In this document: in pieces, positions 1 through 7,624 of the stretch | Layout: the number at the start of each line of letters is the position of its first letter | Numbering within the stretch: position 1 is the first letter of the stretch | Origin: Clostridia bacterium | Lineage (GTDB): Bacteria; Bacillota; Clostridia; Oscillospirales; CAG-272 | Direction: 5' to 3' | Assembly: GCA_017453205.1 (NCBI GenBank) | Contig: JAFTKO010000023.1 | Span: 1 to 64,000, forward strand | DNA: 64,000 bases | Position numbers and translations under genes: made by a program | The notes under the pieces: generated by a model | What the model saw: the letters and a program-made list of their open reading frames with translations, nothing else | The model's database searches: none | Told to the model about the DNA's origin: nothing

Positions 1-379
1 CATATTCATCATCTGTCAGATCGGGATAGGATTCTTTGAGATCTTCGATCCAATCCTTGAGATCAAGATTAAAATTCGACCAGATCATCCGCTTTTCGGG
101 GAACGGCAGAACTGTTGTTCCGTTATCTCGCATACGCTCGGAAAACTCGCAGATGTGGTAGGAGCGCCAACCGAGCATAAAATGGTAGTCGTCCAGATAT
201 TTGCAAACAAAGGCTTCCTTGGTGCGGTCCGAATAACACAACAGCACTTGTTCCCCATCGGGGAGAGAAAACAGATCTTCGTAGCGGGGTGTAATGAACC
301 GAATGAATTTAGGATCGTTGATGGTGGCTTGGTTTTGTACAGTAAAAACACCGTGTTGGTTTTGATATACATAGCTCAT
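1..379 (-). CDS. Conjugative-element accessory protein, C-terminus outside window
   Basis: Reading the minus strand from the ATG at 379 gives an open frame to the window edge (126 residues), starting MSYVYQNQHGVFTVQNQATI. It contains a segment reading KEAFVCKYLDDYHFMLG and an acidic end. No signal peptide or membrane segment is visible. Its ATG lies at the stop of the DUF7007 gene upstream, so the two are probably translationally coupled. I do not recognise the family. The tight operon with DUF7007 and other small genes is typical of accessory regions of Clostridia conjugative elements. Confidence 0.7.
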   Translation of the reverse strand, partial: MSYVYQNQHGVFTVQNQATINDPKFIRFITPRYEDLFSLPDGEQVLLCYSDRTKEAFVCKYLDDYHFMLGWRSYHICEFSERMRDNGTTVLPFPEKRMIWSNFNLDLKDWIEDLKESYPDLTDDEY

Positions 380-783
380 CAGCGTTCCTCCACTCCGTTA
401 CATTTGCCAGTCGAAAGTTCTTTTTGCGCGTCCTCCAAACGTTTTTCTCTTGCCTGCCAATATTCGGGCTGGCAGGTCTGAAGGATTCCGTCAATACAAT
501 CACTGTATTCTCCCTCTTTGAAATGAGCATTGATTTTCGGTTCAATCAATCCTTGATCGAGAAGCTCCCGAATAACCACCTGCGCATCGCAATCTTCCTC
601 AAAGCAATGATATCGCCCCTCTACAAAACCAACCTTCAAAGCATCCTTTGACAAAAGGTTCATAGCAACCTCTCGCCGCACCATAATTCCACCGTGCCGA
701 GCTGTAGCAACCTCAAACACGCCCGGATAAAGCGTTTTACATTGCTCTACCGTTCCCCACGGCGAATACATCGGTTCGACCAT
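379..783 (-). CDS. DUF7007-like protein
   Basis: A 134-residue soluble protein. The N-terminal stretch SPWGTVEQCKTLYPGVFEVA followed by TARHGGIMV matches my memory of the DUF7007 pattern (SPWG..q....pG...v.T..HGG), found on conjugative plasmids and ICEs with unknown function. A second part has paired acidic residues and Cys (CFEEDCDAQ). The start overlaps the stop of the upstream gene by one base and the stop abuts the next ATG, so this is one polycistronic unit. The family call rests on pattern recall, not on a search. Confidence 0.7.
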   Translation of the reverse strand: MVEPMYSPWGTVEQCKTLYPGVFEVATARHGGIMVRREVAMNLLSKDALKVGFVEGRYHCFEEDCDAQVVIRELLDQGLIEPKINAHFKEGEYSDCIDGILQTCQPEYWQAREKRLEDAQKELSTGKCNGVEER

Positions 784-1505
784 TACCTTGCCTCTCCTTC
801 CATCGTTTTATCGGGAATCAGATGCCCGTTCTCGTCATAAGCTTTTGGATCGGCACCAGGAACGTTCCAGCCGTACATTGAGCCGCATTTCATAGCAGCT
901 AACTGTGCTTTGGTTGCCCCGATCTCTCGGTTGAGTTCTGCCAAAGATGCCTCGTCAATCAAAAGATTCATGGGGTAATATCCCAGCTCGCCTAAAAAGA
1001 TGGTAATGAGTTTGCCGTCCAATCGGTCAAAGCAATGCGGGAGTAATCCGCGCTCTTTGGCAAGGGATGCAAACAAGGTATCCCGATGGTAGGCGTAGCA
1101 GTAGAAATTGATCTCACCCAAGATCGGCGTACAGCGCAGATAATAGGCGTGTTGATCGGTCAAGATGCGAAAGCCCCAGCACATATCGGTATGGGAGTGA
1201 GAATTGCGGCATTCCTCATGCCCGCAACAATACGAAAACATTCGGGGGCAATCGGGAAGCACATCCATACGAAGCAATTCGATCAAAGAACCGATTTCTT
1301 TTTTGAACGCATCATTCTTGTGTTCCTCTGCCCCTGCATGATCCGTCCAATCGCTATGAAACTCTTTTCCCGAGCGCCCGAAATCTCCACGCAGATGCCC
1401 AATGCAACCGCGTTCACGGTCTTTTTCTGCATCGGAATAAAACAGCGTTTCTTCCTCGGTCATCTGTATTTTTTCGATGCGGTATCCCATTAAACCCTCG
1501 TTCAT
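783..1505 (-). CDS. Hypothetical protein, tandem paralog 1
   Basis: A 240-residue soluble protein, clearly a paralog of the next gene upstream. Shared blocks are CWGFRILTDQHAYYLRCTP, a YCYAY/YCYDR block, a GLLPHCFDRL block and a C-terminal CGSMYGWNVPGADPKAYD block. His and Cys residues cluster near residue 90 (CCGHEECRNSHSH), which could bind metal, but the paralog lacks this cluster. Function unknown. It overlaps both neighbours by a few bases and so belongs to the accessory operon. Confidence 0.7.
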   Translation of the reverse strand: MNEGLMGYRIEKIQMTEEETLFYSDAEKDRERGCIGHLRGDFGRSGKEFHSDWTDHAGAEEHKNDAFKKEIGSLIELLRMDVLPDCPRMFSYCCGHEECRNSHSHTDMCWGFRILTDQHAYYLRCTPILGEINFYCYAYHRDTLFASLAKERGLLPHCFDRLDGKLITIFLGELGYYPMNLLIDEASLAELNREIGATKAQLAAMKCGSMYGWNVPGADPKAYDENGHLIPDKTMEGEAR

Positions 1506-2215
1506 TTGCCTCGCCCTCCTTTCATATCAGGGCAAGCGTGATAATGCCCGCCCGTATCATAGTGATTGGGATCCGCCATTGGGCTATCCCATCCGTAGAT
1601 CGCGCCGCTTTCCATTGCCGCCATCTGTTGTGCGGTGATGCCATAGGGCGCGTTCTGTTCCTCGGCATACTGTCGGTTGGCGGTCTGATCTGCCCCGTAC
1701 TGCGGAAAGTCCTCGTAGCAATCCTCCCCAAAACGAATGCGGATACGCTCTCCCGTGAACGGAAGAACTCCGTAACAGCTTTCGGGGAGTCCGCGCATAG
1801 ATGCCAATGCCGTCATCAGCACGGTGCGGTCATAGCAATAGATCGTAAGCTGCCGCTTTTCGTTCCAAGGTGTGCAGGCAAGATACCAAGCGTAGCGATC
1901 TGTCAGCACTCGGAAACCCCAACACTCTCGATTAAAGGAATACGGAATATGATCGTGCAGACGGTCACGGCAGAAGGTTTCCATGCGGAGCTTATCAAGA
2001 CAGATATTGTATGCGTCCTCGCTCTGCAAAAAGCGTGTCAGCATACTGAACGCCGCTTGCAGCTCCATGCTGTTAGGTTGGAACAGAACGGGAGAAAAGG
2101 CAAGTCCGCTATTTGTAAAAAGTCCTTTGAAAAAGCCGATGAATCCGTATTCTGCCTTTCCGTCATCCATCAGCAGGTCTTTTTCTGCCCACAGCTTCAA
2201 TGTTTCAAGTGTCAT
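1502..2215 (-). CDS. Hypothetical protein, tandem paralog 2
   Basis: A 237-residue soluble protein with the same layout as the gene downstream: ECWGFRVLTDRYAWYLACTP in the middle and SGAIYGWDSPMADPNHYD at the C-terminus. Identity is low outside these blocks, so the duplication is old. It lacks the His/Cys cluster of the other copy. Start and stop overlap the neighbouring genes (stop/start overlap at 1502-1505 and an 11-base overlap at 2205-2215). I do not recognise a family. Confidence 0.7.
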   Translation of the reverse strand: MTLETLKLWAEKDLLMDDGKAEYGFIGFFKGLFTNSGLAFSPVLFQPNSMELQAAFSMLTRFLQSEDAYNICLDKLRMETFCRDRLHDHIPYSFNRECWGFRVLTDRYAWYLACTPWNEKRQLTIYCYDRTVLMTALASMRGLPESCYGVLPFTGERIRIRFGEDCYEDFPQYGADQTANRQYAEEQNAPYGITAQQMAAMESGAIYGWDSPMADPNHYDTGGHYHACPDMKGGRGK

Positions 2216-2423
2216 GGTGTTCCTCCTGAATGAAAAAAGACAGGGTGTTCCCTGCTCTGATAGCGGTTTGAAATTGGTCGATTGCCTGAATTTCGGCTGG
2301 TGTGATCTTGGGAATCTTTAAAAGGTCTGCAATCCCCATATTGGCGATCCTTTGCTCGTCGGCAAAGCCGCTTTTGATGAGCCGTGAGAATACTTTGAGA
2401 TTATTTTGATTGAGTTCGGGCAT
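2205..2423 (-). CDS. Small hypothetical protein of the accessory operon
   Basis: 72 residues, predicted helical and soluble (PELNQNNLKVFSRLIKSGF near the start, then short helices and a TPAEIQAIDQFQTAIRAGN segment). It overlaps the downstream gene by 11 bases and its ATG overlaps the stop of the secreted-protein gene, consistent with coupled translation. Probably a small accessory or regulatory protein of the mobile element; no function can be read from it. Confidence 0.6.
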   Translation of the reverse strand: MPELNQNNLKVFSRLIKSGFADEQRIANMGIADLLKIPKITPAEIQAIDQFQTAIRAGNTLSFFIQEEHHDT

Positions 2424-3415
2424 TATCTTTCCTCTCCTTCTTTCTTTTTCGTTTTCATTTCAATATACTTCTGCTCGGTCAGTTCTCCGCTTTCGATCTT
2501 TGCCAACGTGGCTTTAGCGAAATCGGGGAGCTTTTCGGGCGGGACGATACCGATAACCTCGGGTCTCTCGATGCGGTCACGCTCCTGCGAATACAGATCC
2601 CAACAAAAGCAAGCACGACCACGCCCGCCGCCCTCGGCACCAAAGCCGCCGTCTGTGAGATACAGTTGGTGGGAAATGTCCTTATACCCATCATCATCTA
2701 CCACATCCCACTCCATAAAATCCTTAATATCAGTAATTCCATAAGTGTCCTTGATCAAGGAATAAGAAAAGTTTCCATTGATCTCTTTAGGGTATCCGTT
2801 TGGAAGATGAACCGTTTCTACCTGCGTTTCATATCCATTCATCAAATAATGCCCTTCAAACTCTTGTGCCGAGCAATAAAAGGGATCTCCGTAGGACACC
2901 ACAAATTCACTTCCCGTTTTATATTCGTACCACCGTCCTCCGTACTCAAAGCTATATTGGGAACGCAGGAAATGACGAACCTTTACGGTGCATGGCAGAT
3001 GCTTTCGCATGACAACTGTTGCCGTGACCGAATCTTGACTCAAACCGGTGCGGAAATAATAGCGTATATATACCCAAGTATAATCATATCGATTGCTACT
3101 CGCCCAAGAAAGCGTACAGGTTTCCCATAGTCCTTGGGTGCTTTCAAAGGCAATAATATCATATCCGCCCAACGAAAACACCGCACTTGTTTCTTCCCCT
3201 CTTTTAATTTCAAATTGCACGGTTTTGAGATGTGTTCCGTTTTCATCCACGCAGTTTACGATCAAGGTGCGGTTGCATTCGGCTGCATCAAATTCATATT
3301 CCACCGAGGTGGTTCCGTCCGGCTCATATGCCGCACTTGCAGATAGAGAAAACGCCAAGAGCATAACCGAACAAAAGACGAATACTATAAAAAACGAAAT
3401 ACTTTCTTCATTCAC
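2423..3415 (-). CDS. Secreted hypothetical protein with beta-rich repeats
   Basis: I place the start at the GTG at 3415 rather than an upstream ATG that would overlap the next gene by about 100 bases: it gives a clean Sec signal peptide (hydrophobic SFFIVFVFCSVMLLAFSLSA, cut near ASAAYE) and a protein of about 330 residues. The mature part is beta-rich, with segments such as CTVKVRHFLRS that resemble MucBP-like modules. The last 100 residues (GGFGAEGGGRGRACFCWDLY onward) look cytosolic and charged, unlike the rest, as if fused. It overlaps the stop of the upstream gene. Probably a surface protein of the conjugative element; function unknown. Confidence 0.6.
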   Translation of the reverse strand: MNEESISFFIVFVFCSVMLLAFSLSASAAYEPDGTTSVEYEFDAAECNRTLIVNCVDENGTHLKTVQFEIKRGEETSAVFSLGGYDIIAFESTQGLWETCTLSWASSNRYDYTWVYIRYYFRTGLSQDSVTATVVMRKHLPCTVKVRHFLRSQYSFEYGGRWYEYKTGSEFVVSYGDPFYCSAQEFEGHYLMNGYETQVETVHLPNGYPKEINGNFSYSLIKDTYGITDIKDFMEWDVVDDDGYKDISHQLYLTDGGFGAEGGGRGRACFCWDLYSQERDRIERPEVIGIVPPEKLPDFAKATLAKIESGELTEQKYIEMKTKKKEGEER

Positions 3416-3701
3416 CCACCTCCACGTCAATGACATAGGAAAAGTCGTACTCCGCACCCCAACCAAAAGCAGCTTGTACTGCTTGGGCAAAGCCGTCAAG
3501 GGGTGCGCCATCTTTTGGAATACAAGCGGTCAGCATTTCGATGACCGCTTCGATGGGTTCCTCTTTTAGTTGGTCGTAGAAATCGTAATAAAAGCGTTGG
3601 ATCTGGCAGATCGCCTTTTGGCTGTATCCCACCTTTACAAAATGATTGATAAGCAAAATCTCCCCGTCCAAAATGGCGTTATTTCTACTTTCGTAGATCA
3701 T
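3408..3701 (-). CDS. Small hypothetical protein of the accessory operon
   Basis: 97 residues, soluble and acidic, with predicted helices (ILLINHFVKVGYSQKAICQI). It ends inside the start region of the secreted-protein gene (overlap of a few bases). The ATG at 3701 has no clear ribosome site; the frame upstream stops 30 bases earlier at the stop codon of the broken gene at 3729, so translation may depend on coupling to it. No family recognised. Confidence 0.55.
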   Translation of the reverse strand: MIYESRNNAILDGEILLINHFVKVGYSQKAICQIQRFYYDFYDQLKEEPIEAVIEMLTACIPKDGAPLDGFAQAVQAAFGWGAEYDFSYVIDVEVGE

Positions 3702-3728
3702 AAGATCGGCTATCAGCCTATTCGATTG

Positions 3729-3885
3729 TCAAGATTCCAACGTATCGAGGCATTTAAGAATGATGTCAGATACGTCGGTGGGATCCTCGCCGTTGGCGTT
3801 CATTTTTCAGGCGGCGGTCATTCAAGACCCTCACCATCACACGCAATTCAAAATCTGTCAGCTTCAAACGATAACTCTTTTTCAT
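3729..3885 (-). pseudogene. Small accessory gene split by a one-base frameshift
   Basis: A GGGAGG ribosome site precedes the ATG at 3885, which opens MKKSYRLKLTDFELRVMVRV and continues to RRLKN. At a run of five T (3803-3807, AAAAA on the coding strand) the sensible frame changes: the other frame continues NGEDPTDVSDIILKCLDTLE and stops at 3729. Removing one A joins the two into a coherent protein of about 51 residues. Either the gene is broken or the homopolymer is an assembly error. It is the first gene of the accessory operon. Confidence 0.6.
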
Positions 3886-4020
3886 GGGTTCATACCTCCC
3901 TTTCGCTTATATTTTATCATAAAGGATAGAAAAAGACAACTCTACAAAAGTGTGTCGGGTAACTGTCTGTCACCCGAATTGCAGTGGTAATTTCCTATGC
4001 TAATGGATACTTTCTTTTCT

Positions 4021-4067
4021 GTTACAGTCATGCGGTAGATTTTAGGCAACCGAATGACTGTAAACGG
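4021..4067 (+). repeat. Imperfect inverted repeat element, copy R1
   Basis: TTACAGTCAT at 4022-4031 faces ATGACTGTAA at 4054-4063, making a hairpin with a loop of about 22 bases. Most of it reappears on the minus strand at 32752-32807: the shared ends read TACAGTCAT and CAACCGAnTGAnTGTAnACGG (18 of 21 positions identical in the second block). It lies in the gene-free stretch 3886-4323, which otherwise holds only a terminator and AT-rich sequence. Confidence 0.5.
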
Positions 4068-4123
4068 TAAAAACATGAATGTCGCGCATTCAAATCTTGC
4101 ATAAAATAAGCTTTTGGATAGAA

Positions 4124-4159
4124 AAAACCCTTCAAAATCGTGAGATTTTGAAGGGTTTT
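4124..4159 (-). terminator. Rho-independent terminator
   Basis: A perfect 16-bp stem (AAAACCCTTCAAAATC against its complement) around the loop GTGA. On the minus strand it is followed by a T run, so it can end transcription coming from the two genes at 4.3-5.0 kb before the accessory operon. Confidence 0.75.
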
Positions 4160-4323
4160 GGGGAGTCATAGTACAAAAAACAACTTTCTATTTTAATCAA
4201 AAAATATATCAATTCGTTTTTTAATCATAAAATAATCTGTCCGTTGAACACTCATCAAATAAAAATACCATTTTTTGTTTGATCAATTCAAAATGATCTG
4301 TTTACATTTTTACTCAATTTAGT

Positions 4324-4758
4324 TCATATTATCTCTTTTAAGATTATCCGATTATATTCTTCCAATTGATACATTAATGCTGCATACATAAAAAGCTCAA
4401 ATGATTTATTATGAACATCTCTCTTTGCCAGGTCGACTATTATATAATTCTCAAAAGATTCATGATTTATTGATTTTGGTGTCCCATCTTTTTTGGTGTA
4501 TAAATTCAATTGCTTATTCTTTCTCAACTTAGCTTGAATGATTGGATCTGTATACTTTGCTAACATGCTTTGATAAAGAAAAACTACACTGGCATAAAAA
4601 GCTATTCTATAATTCACCAAGGCGTTTTTTACAAGCCAATTCGTATCATCTGGCGAGATATTATTATCTTTTATATATTTTTCACAAGAAATCATATCAT
4701 ATTTTATAGTTTTCTCGTGAATTAAAGTTCTACAAATGATTGCACAATATTTGTGCAT
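4324..4758 (-). CDS. Hypothetical protein
   Basis: 144 residues, mostly helical, Lys/Asn/Ile-rich and more AT-rich than the sugar genes beside it, which suggests separate transfer. Segments include ALVNYRIAFYASVVFLYQSM and an acidic C-terminus. No signal peptide or catalytic motif is obvious. An AAGGA site precedes the ATG. It follows another orphan small gene by 27 bases and ends before a strong terminator, so the two form a small unit. No family recognised; a toxin-antitoxin or defence role is possible but unsupported. Confidence 0.5.
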   Translation of the reverse strand: MHKYCAIICRTLIHEKTIKYDMISCEKYIKDNNISPDDTNWLVKNALVNYRIAFYASVVFLYQSMLAKYTDPIIQAKLRKNKQLNLYTKKDGTPKSINHESFENYIIVDLAKRDVHNKSFELFMYAALMYQLEEYNRIILKEII

Positions 4759-4785
4759 ATCAGGTTCCTTATTGTCAATATGTTC

Positions 4786-4989
4786 CTAATAATAATCAGA
4801 ACAAAACATTTTTAGTCTTTCAACAAAATAATCTTCTGCATTTTGAGATAACTTATCTAAATTCTTAATTTTAGCATTTGTGGCATCACGAAATGATGTA
4901 TCCATTTCGTCGTATAAATCATGAATCAATTGAGAAAGCCAGTTATCCCAAGAAAACTGAAAGAACGCGCGGACATCACGAATCTTCAT
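4786..4989 (-). CDS. Small hypothetical protein
   Basis: 67 residues, soluble, helical and acidic (FSWDNWLSQLIHDLYDEMDT). Upstream of the 144-residue gene on the same strand with a 27-base gap, so the two are likely co-transcribed. Base use is AT-rich like its partner. No family recognised. Confidence 0.45.
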   Translation of the reverse strand: MKIRDVRAFFQFSWDNWLSQLIHDLYDEMDTSFRDATNAKIKNLDKLSQNAEDYFVERLKMFCSDYY

Positions 4990-5081
4990 GTTTGCTCACC
5001 TTGTATCTTACAATATCATTTTTTTGTGATATTCTAGCAATTGTACAATGATATCTGAATTATTCTCCAATCTAAACATCC

Positions 5082-5453
5082 CTAAAATATCATGACTTTC
5101 GTTTTTCCTAATCTATTTTCGGTTGTATCTCCTGCAGAGCCATCAAACATGATACTCGAAAAACCAAGCTGCAGTGCCTCTATACAACGATCAAAGGTCA
5201 ATCCATGGTCATAATGTACGGCAACCGGAACAGATGCAGCCTTTGCGGCGCGAAGAATAGACGGCGCAATCAGCTTCAGTTCTCCGTAAGGAAGTAAAAC
5301 CTCGGCAGTTCCAATGACGATGGGTGAACGGGTTTCTTCAGCCGCACTGATAACCCCTTCAAGCATATCGGTATCAATGGTGTTAAAAAGTCCTACCGCA
5401 TAATGGTTCTTTTGTGCTTCTGCAATACGAAATTTTATCCGTACAAATTCCAT
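5082..5453 (-). pseudogene. N-terminal remnant of a class II aldolase
   Basis: The frame resembles the first 105 residues of class II fructose/tagatose-bisphosphate aldolases (family near 280 residues): HYAVGLFNTIDTDMLEGVIS, then PIVIGTAEVLL, then the metal-site block PVAVHYDHGLTFDRCIEALQ and FSSIMFDGSA. After that the sequence loses similarity and stops, so the C-terminal half with the remaining zinc and Schiff-base-equivalent residues is absent. Its first codons lie inside the frame of a PfkB kinase fragment, showing a deletion that joined two sugar genes. Not expected to be active. Confidence 0.75.
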
Positions 5454-5703
5454 TTTCCTTTAACTTTGATAGGATCAACCTTCCGTTTTCATCCTTACCT
5501 AATTTCCCAATCACATCAACTGGAAGCAATGCATCAATTTTTTTGAGATCAATCGCTGTATTCGGAACACATCCCCCAACCTCATATGAGATATTCTAAA
5601 CATATGTCATCATCCCGTGTTCGGGATACTCGGATATGGTTTTTATAATATCCAAAATTATACTGCCGACAATCGTAATTCCTTTTTTAGAAAAACAATT
5701 CAT
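5454..5703 (-). pseudogene. N-terminal remnant of a PfkB-family sugar kinase
   Basis: A good ribosome site (AAAGGAG) precedes the ATG at 5703. The frame reads KKGITIVGSIILDIIKTISE, meets a TAG at 5598-5596, and goes on with YEVGGCVPNTAIDLKKIDAL and VIGKLGKDENGRLILSKLKE, the classic PfkB start with the GG substrate motif. About 85 residues remain of a family near 300; the ATP-site C-terminus is gone, removed by the deletion that brings in the aldolase fragment. In-frame amber plus truncation make it a pseudogene. Confidence 0.75.
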
Positions 5704-5812
5704 ATAGTCTACCAAACTCCTTTCTACTATGTGCTTATATTTAGGCGCCTTTTTGTTTTTTTACATTTTTTCGCTATATCTGTTAGTTTGACCCCAACAT
5801 TTATTATAGAAC

Positions 5813-6715
5813 CTATATATATCGATTTTCAGACAACACCGCTTTCTGTTTATTATTTTTTCTCATGGTTTCATTCATCAGCATTTCGTCTGCAATCATT
5901 TTTGCCGTCTTCACTCTCACTTCATTAGAAACATTCGGCAGAAAACTTGTTTTCAACTGTCGGCAAACAAACTTACATTCCAGCGAAAAGAAGCCTTGAT
6001 AATTAATCTCACGCAGTGCAGCCACAAAATCCTTCCAATCAATTACACCCGTACCGAGAACCCAGTGCGCATCGCTCTTGCCGTCATTGTCGTGAACGTG
6101 AATGGCGCGCAGATCATCCCCTGCCATACGAACTGCCTCGGCAGGAGAAATCCCAAGCACCGAACAATGCCCCGTATCAAGACAGAATTTAAAATTTTCA
6201 TCATCAATCATGTGAATAAACTCCAGCGTTTTTTCAGGGGGCGAAATTGAAAGACCGCTCATCGGCATATTCTCAAAGCAGATCGTCACGTCATATTCCT
6301 TTGCCGTAGGCAACAGTGCGCGGAAAAACTCCAGATTGATCTGCCAAAATTGCTCCTTGTCAAACTCATCAAGCGCTCCAAACGGCATTACGGGATGAAT
6401 GACCCAATTTTTGCACCCAATCAATGCTGTACAACGAATGCTTCTCCGCATTGCGTCAGCACGCTCCGCACGCAATTCCTCGGTTTCATCGTGTGGGGGG
6501 TAACGCCAAGGTCCGTGTACTTGATATGGTACGATACCCGCTTCATCCATCAGCGCCTTTTCGGCAAGTATCTCCTGTTCATATGCTTCCTCAGTTCGAC
6601 CGTGCAATTCCCCTTCCATATGATAATCCACACCGTCAAATCCAAACCTCTTCATCATTTTGTATCTGTCATTTCCATAACAATAAAACATCGAACAGGT
6701 TGAACCGATTTTCAT
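5813..6715 (-). CDS. Xylose isomerase-like TIM barrel sugar isomerase/epimerase
   Basis: 300 residues, AP endonuclease 2/xylose isomerase-like superfamily (PF01261). Visible metal-site blocks are CFENMPMSG (Glu), FCLDTGHCSVLG (Asp and His), AIHVHDNDG (His and Asp) and SLECKF (Glu), the standard order for hydroxypyruvate isomerase, IolE and tagatose epimerase type enzymes. Substrate unknown, probably a free or phosphorylated sugar or keto-acid. Last intact gene of the locus A series, downstream of the MBL enzyme. The last 30 residues are Lys/Asn-rich and may be extra. Confidence 0.8.
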   Translation of the reverse strand: MKIGSTCSMFYCYGNDRYKMMKRFGFDGVDYHMEGELHGRTEEAYEQEILAEKALMDEAGIVPYQVHGPWRYPPHDETEELRAERADAMRRSIRCTALIGCKNWVIHPVMPFGALDEFDKEQFWQINLEFFRALLPTAKEYDVTICFENMPMSGLSISPPEKTLEFIHMIDDENFKFCLDTGHCSVLGISPAEAVRMAGDDLRAIHVHDNDGKSDAHWVLGTGVIDWKDFVAALREINYQGFFSLECKFVCRQLKTSFLPNVSNEVRVKTAKMIADEMLMNETMRKNNKQKAVLSENRYI

Positions 6716-6811
6716 AACTATAATTCCTACCTTCTACATATTAACATGATTTTAAACTATCTAAAGAAACTCTTTTATTGATCTTCATAATACAATGCTT
6801 GAAATAGAGCG

Positions 6812-7576
6812 TCAAAATTCCAAGCGATAGCCGTCATATGCGGCAATCACACCGAATTCCCTCAACCTTGCCGCAAGCTTTCCATGATCCTCATGTGCAA
6901 ACTTGGAAAAATGTGATGCGCACACGATCCCGTCGGGCTTGAGCACGCCGACTTTACGAAAAGTCTCCAGCATCAGCTCCGCCATGCGAATGTTGTTGTG
7001 CTCGAAAATGCGGTAATCGCCGGGACCATCCCCAAGGGTAATCTCCAGCACTACGCAATCCAACTTTTTTTGCTTCAGAACATGCCAGCTCTCGCAAGGG
7101 ATCCATGCCGTGTCAAGTCCGTAAAAAAGACTTTTCCCGTCACGCTCGATCAGATAGTTTAAGGATTCCTCTCCACGAATGTTGGACGAGTGGTTGGCAC
7201 GAAGCGGTGTGATCTTGTAGCTTCCAACCGTGTACTCTGTTTTAAAATCCACCACGGTACAACAGTCGAAAAACGCCCCTAACAGTTTTGCTGTAAACTC
7301 ATTACACCAAATCCGCCGTGAGGCGGTCTTTTGCAAAGCCCTTACGGTATCCGTGTTGAAGTGATCCTCGTGTGAATGTGTTACAAGAATATCGGTCACA
7401 CCGTCCGTCAGAGCGGGACAATCGTTTTTCTCGCAGTAATCAAAAATTTGGGGACCGGGATCGATCAACAGATCCCCGTTTATCAAAGCTGATGAAAACC
7501 GACGAAAAAATTCTCCGTTTTTTCGTTTGCGGATATCCCAATCCGCCGCTCCGGTACCCAAAAACAAAAGGTTCAT
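6812..7576 (-). CDS. Metallo-beta-lactamase fold hydrolase, PhnP-like
   Basis: 254 residues, cytoplasmic. It begins MNLLFLGTGAADWDIRKRKN, contains LLIDPGPQIF, the metal motif THSHEDHF, a distal ANHSSN, and a late CASHFSKFAHEDH. This fits PhnP/RNase Z-like phosphodiesterases that act on small cyclic or diester sugar phosphates (family knowledge). An AGGAGG site lies before the ATG. A clear paralog is at 39026 and a third N-terminal fragment at 41199. It follows a PHP phosphoesterase, so it may take part in processing a phosphorylated sugar; the substrate is inference. Confidence 0.8.
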   Translation of the reverse strand: MNLLFLGTGAADWDIRKRKNGEFFRRFSSALINGDLLIDPGPQIFDYCEKNDCPALTDGVTDILVTHSHEDHFNTDTVRALQKTASRRIWCNEFTAKLLGAFFDCCTVVDFKTEYTVGSYKITPLRANHSSNIRGEESLNYLIERDGKSLFYGLDTAWIPCESWHVLKQKKLDCVVLEITLGDGPGDYRIFEHNNIRMAELMLETFRKVGVLKPDGIVCASHFSKFAHEDHGKLAARLREFGVIAAYDGYRLEF

Positions 7577-7624
7577 TGCTCTTCCTCCTCATTTTTTCAA
7601 TACTCAGTCAAACCCATCCTCCGC

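Noticed and set aside
3416..3511. ATG at 3511 as start of the secreted accessory protein
   Set aside because: Gives a 100-base overlap with the upstream gene and buries the signal peptide; GTG at 3415 places it at the N-terminus.
4059..4072. cre-like sequence TGTAAACGGTAAAA
   Set aside because: It is part of hairpin R1 and no gene starts nearby that it could control.
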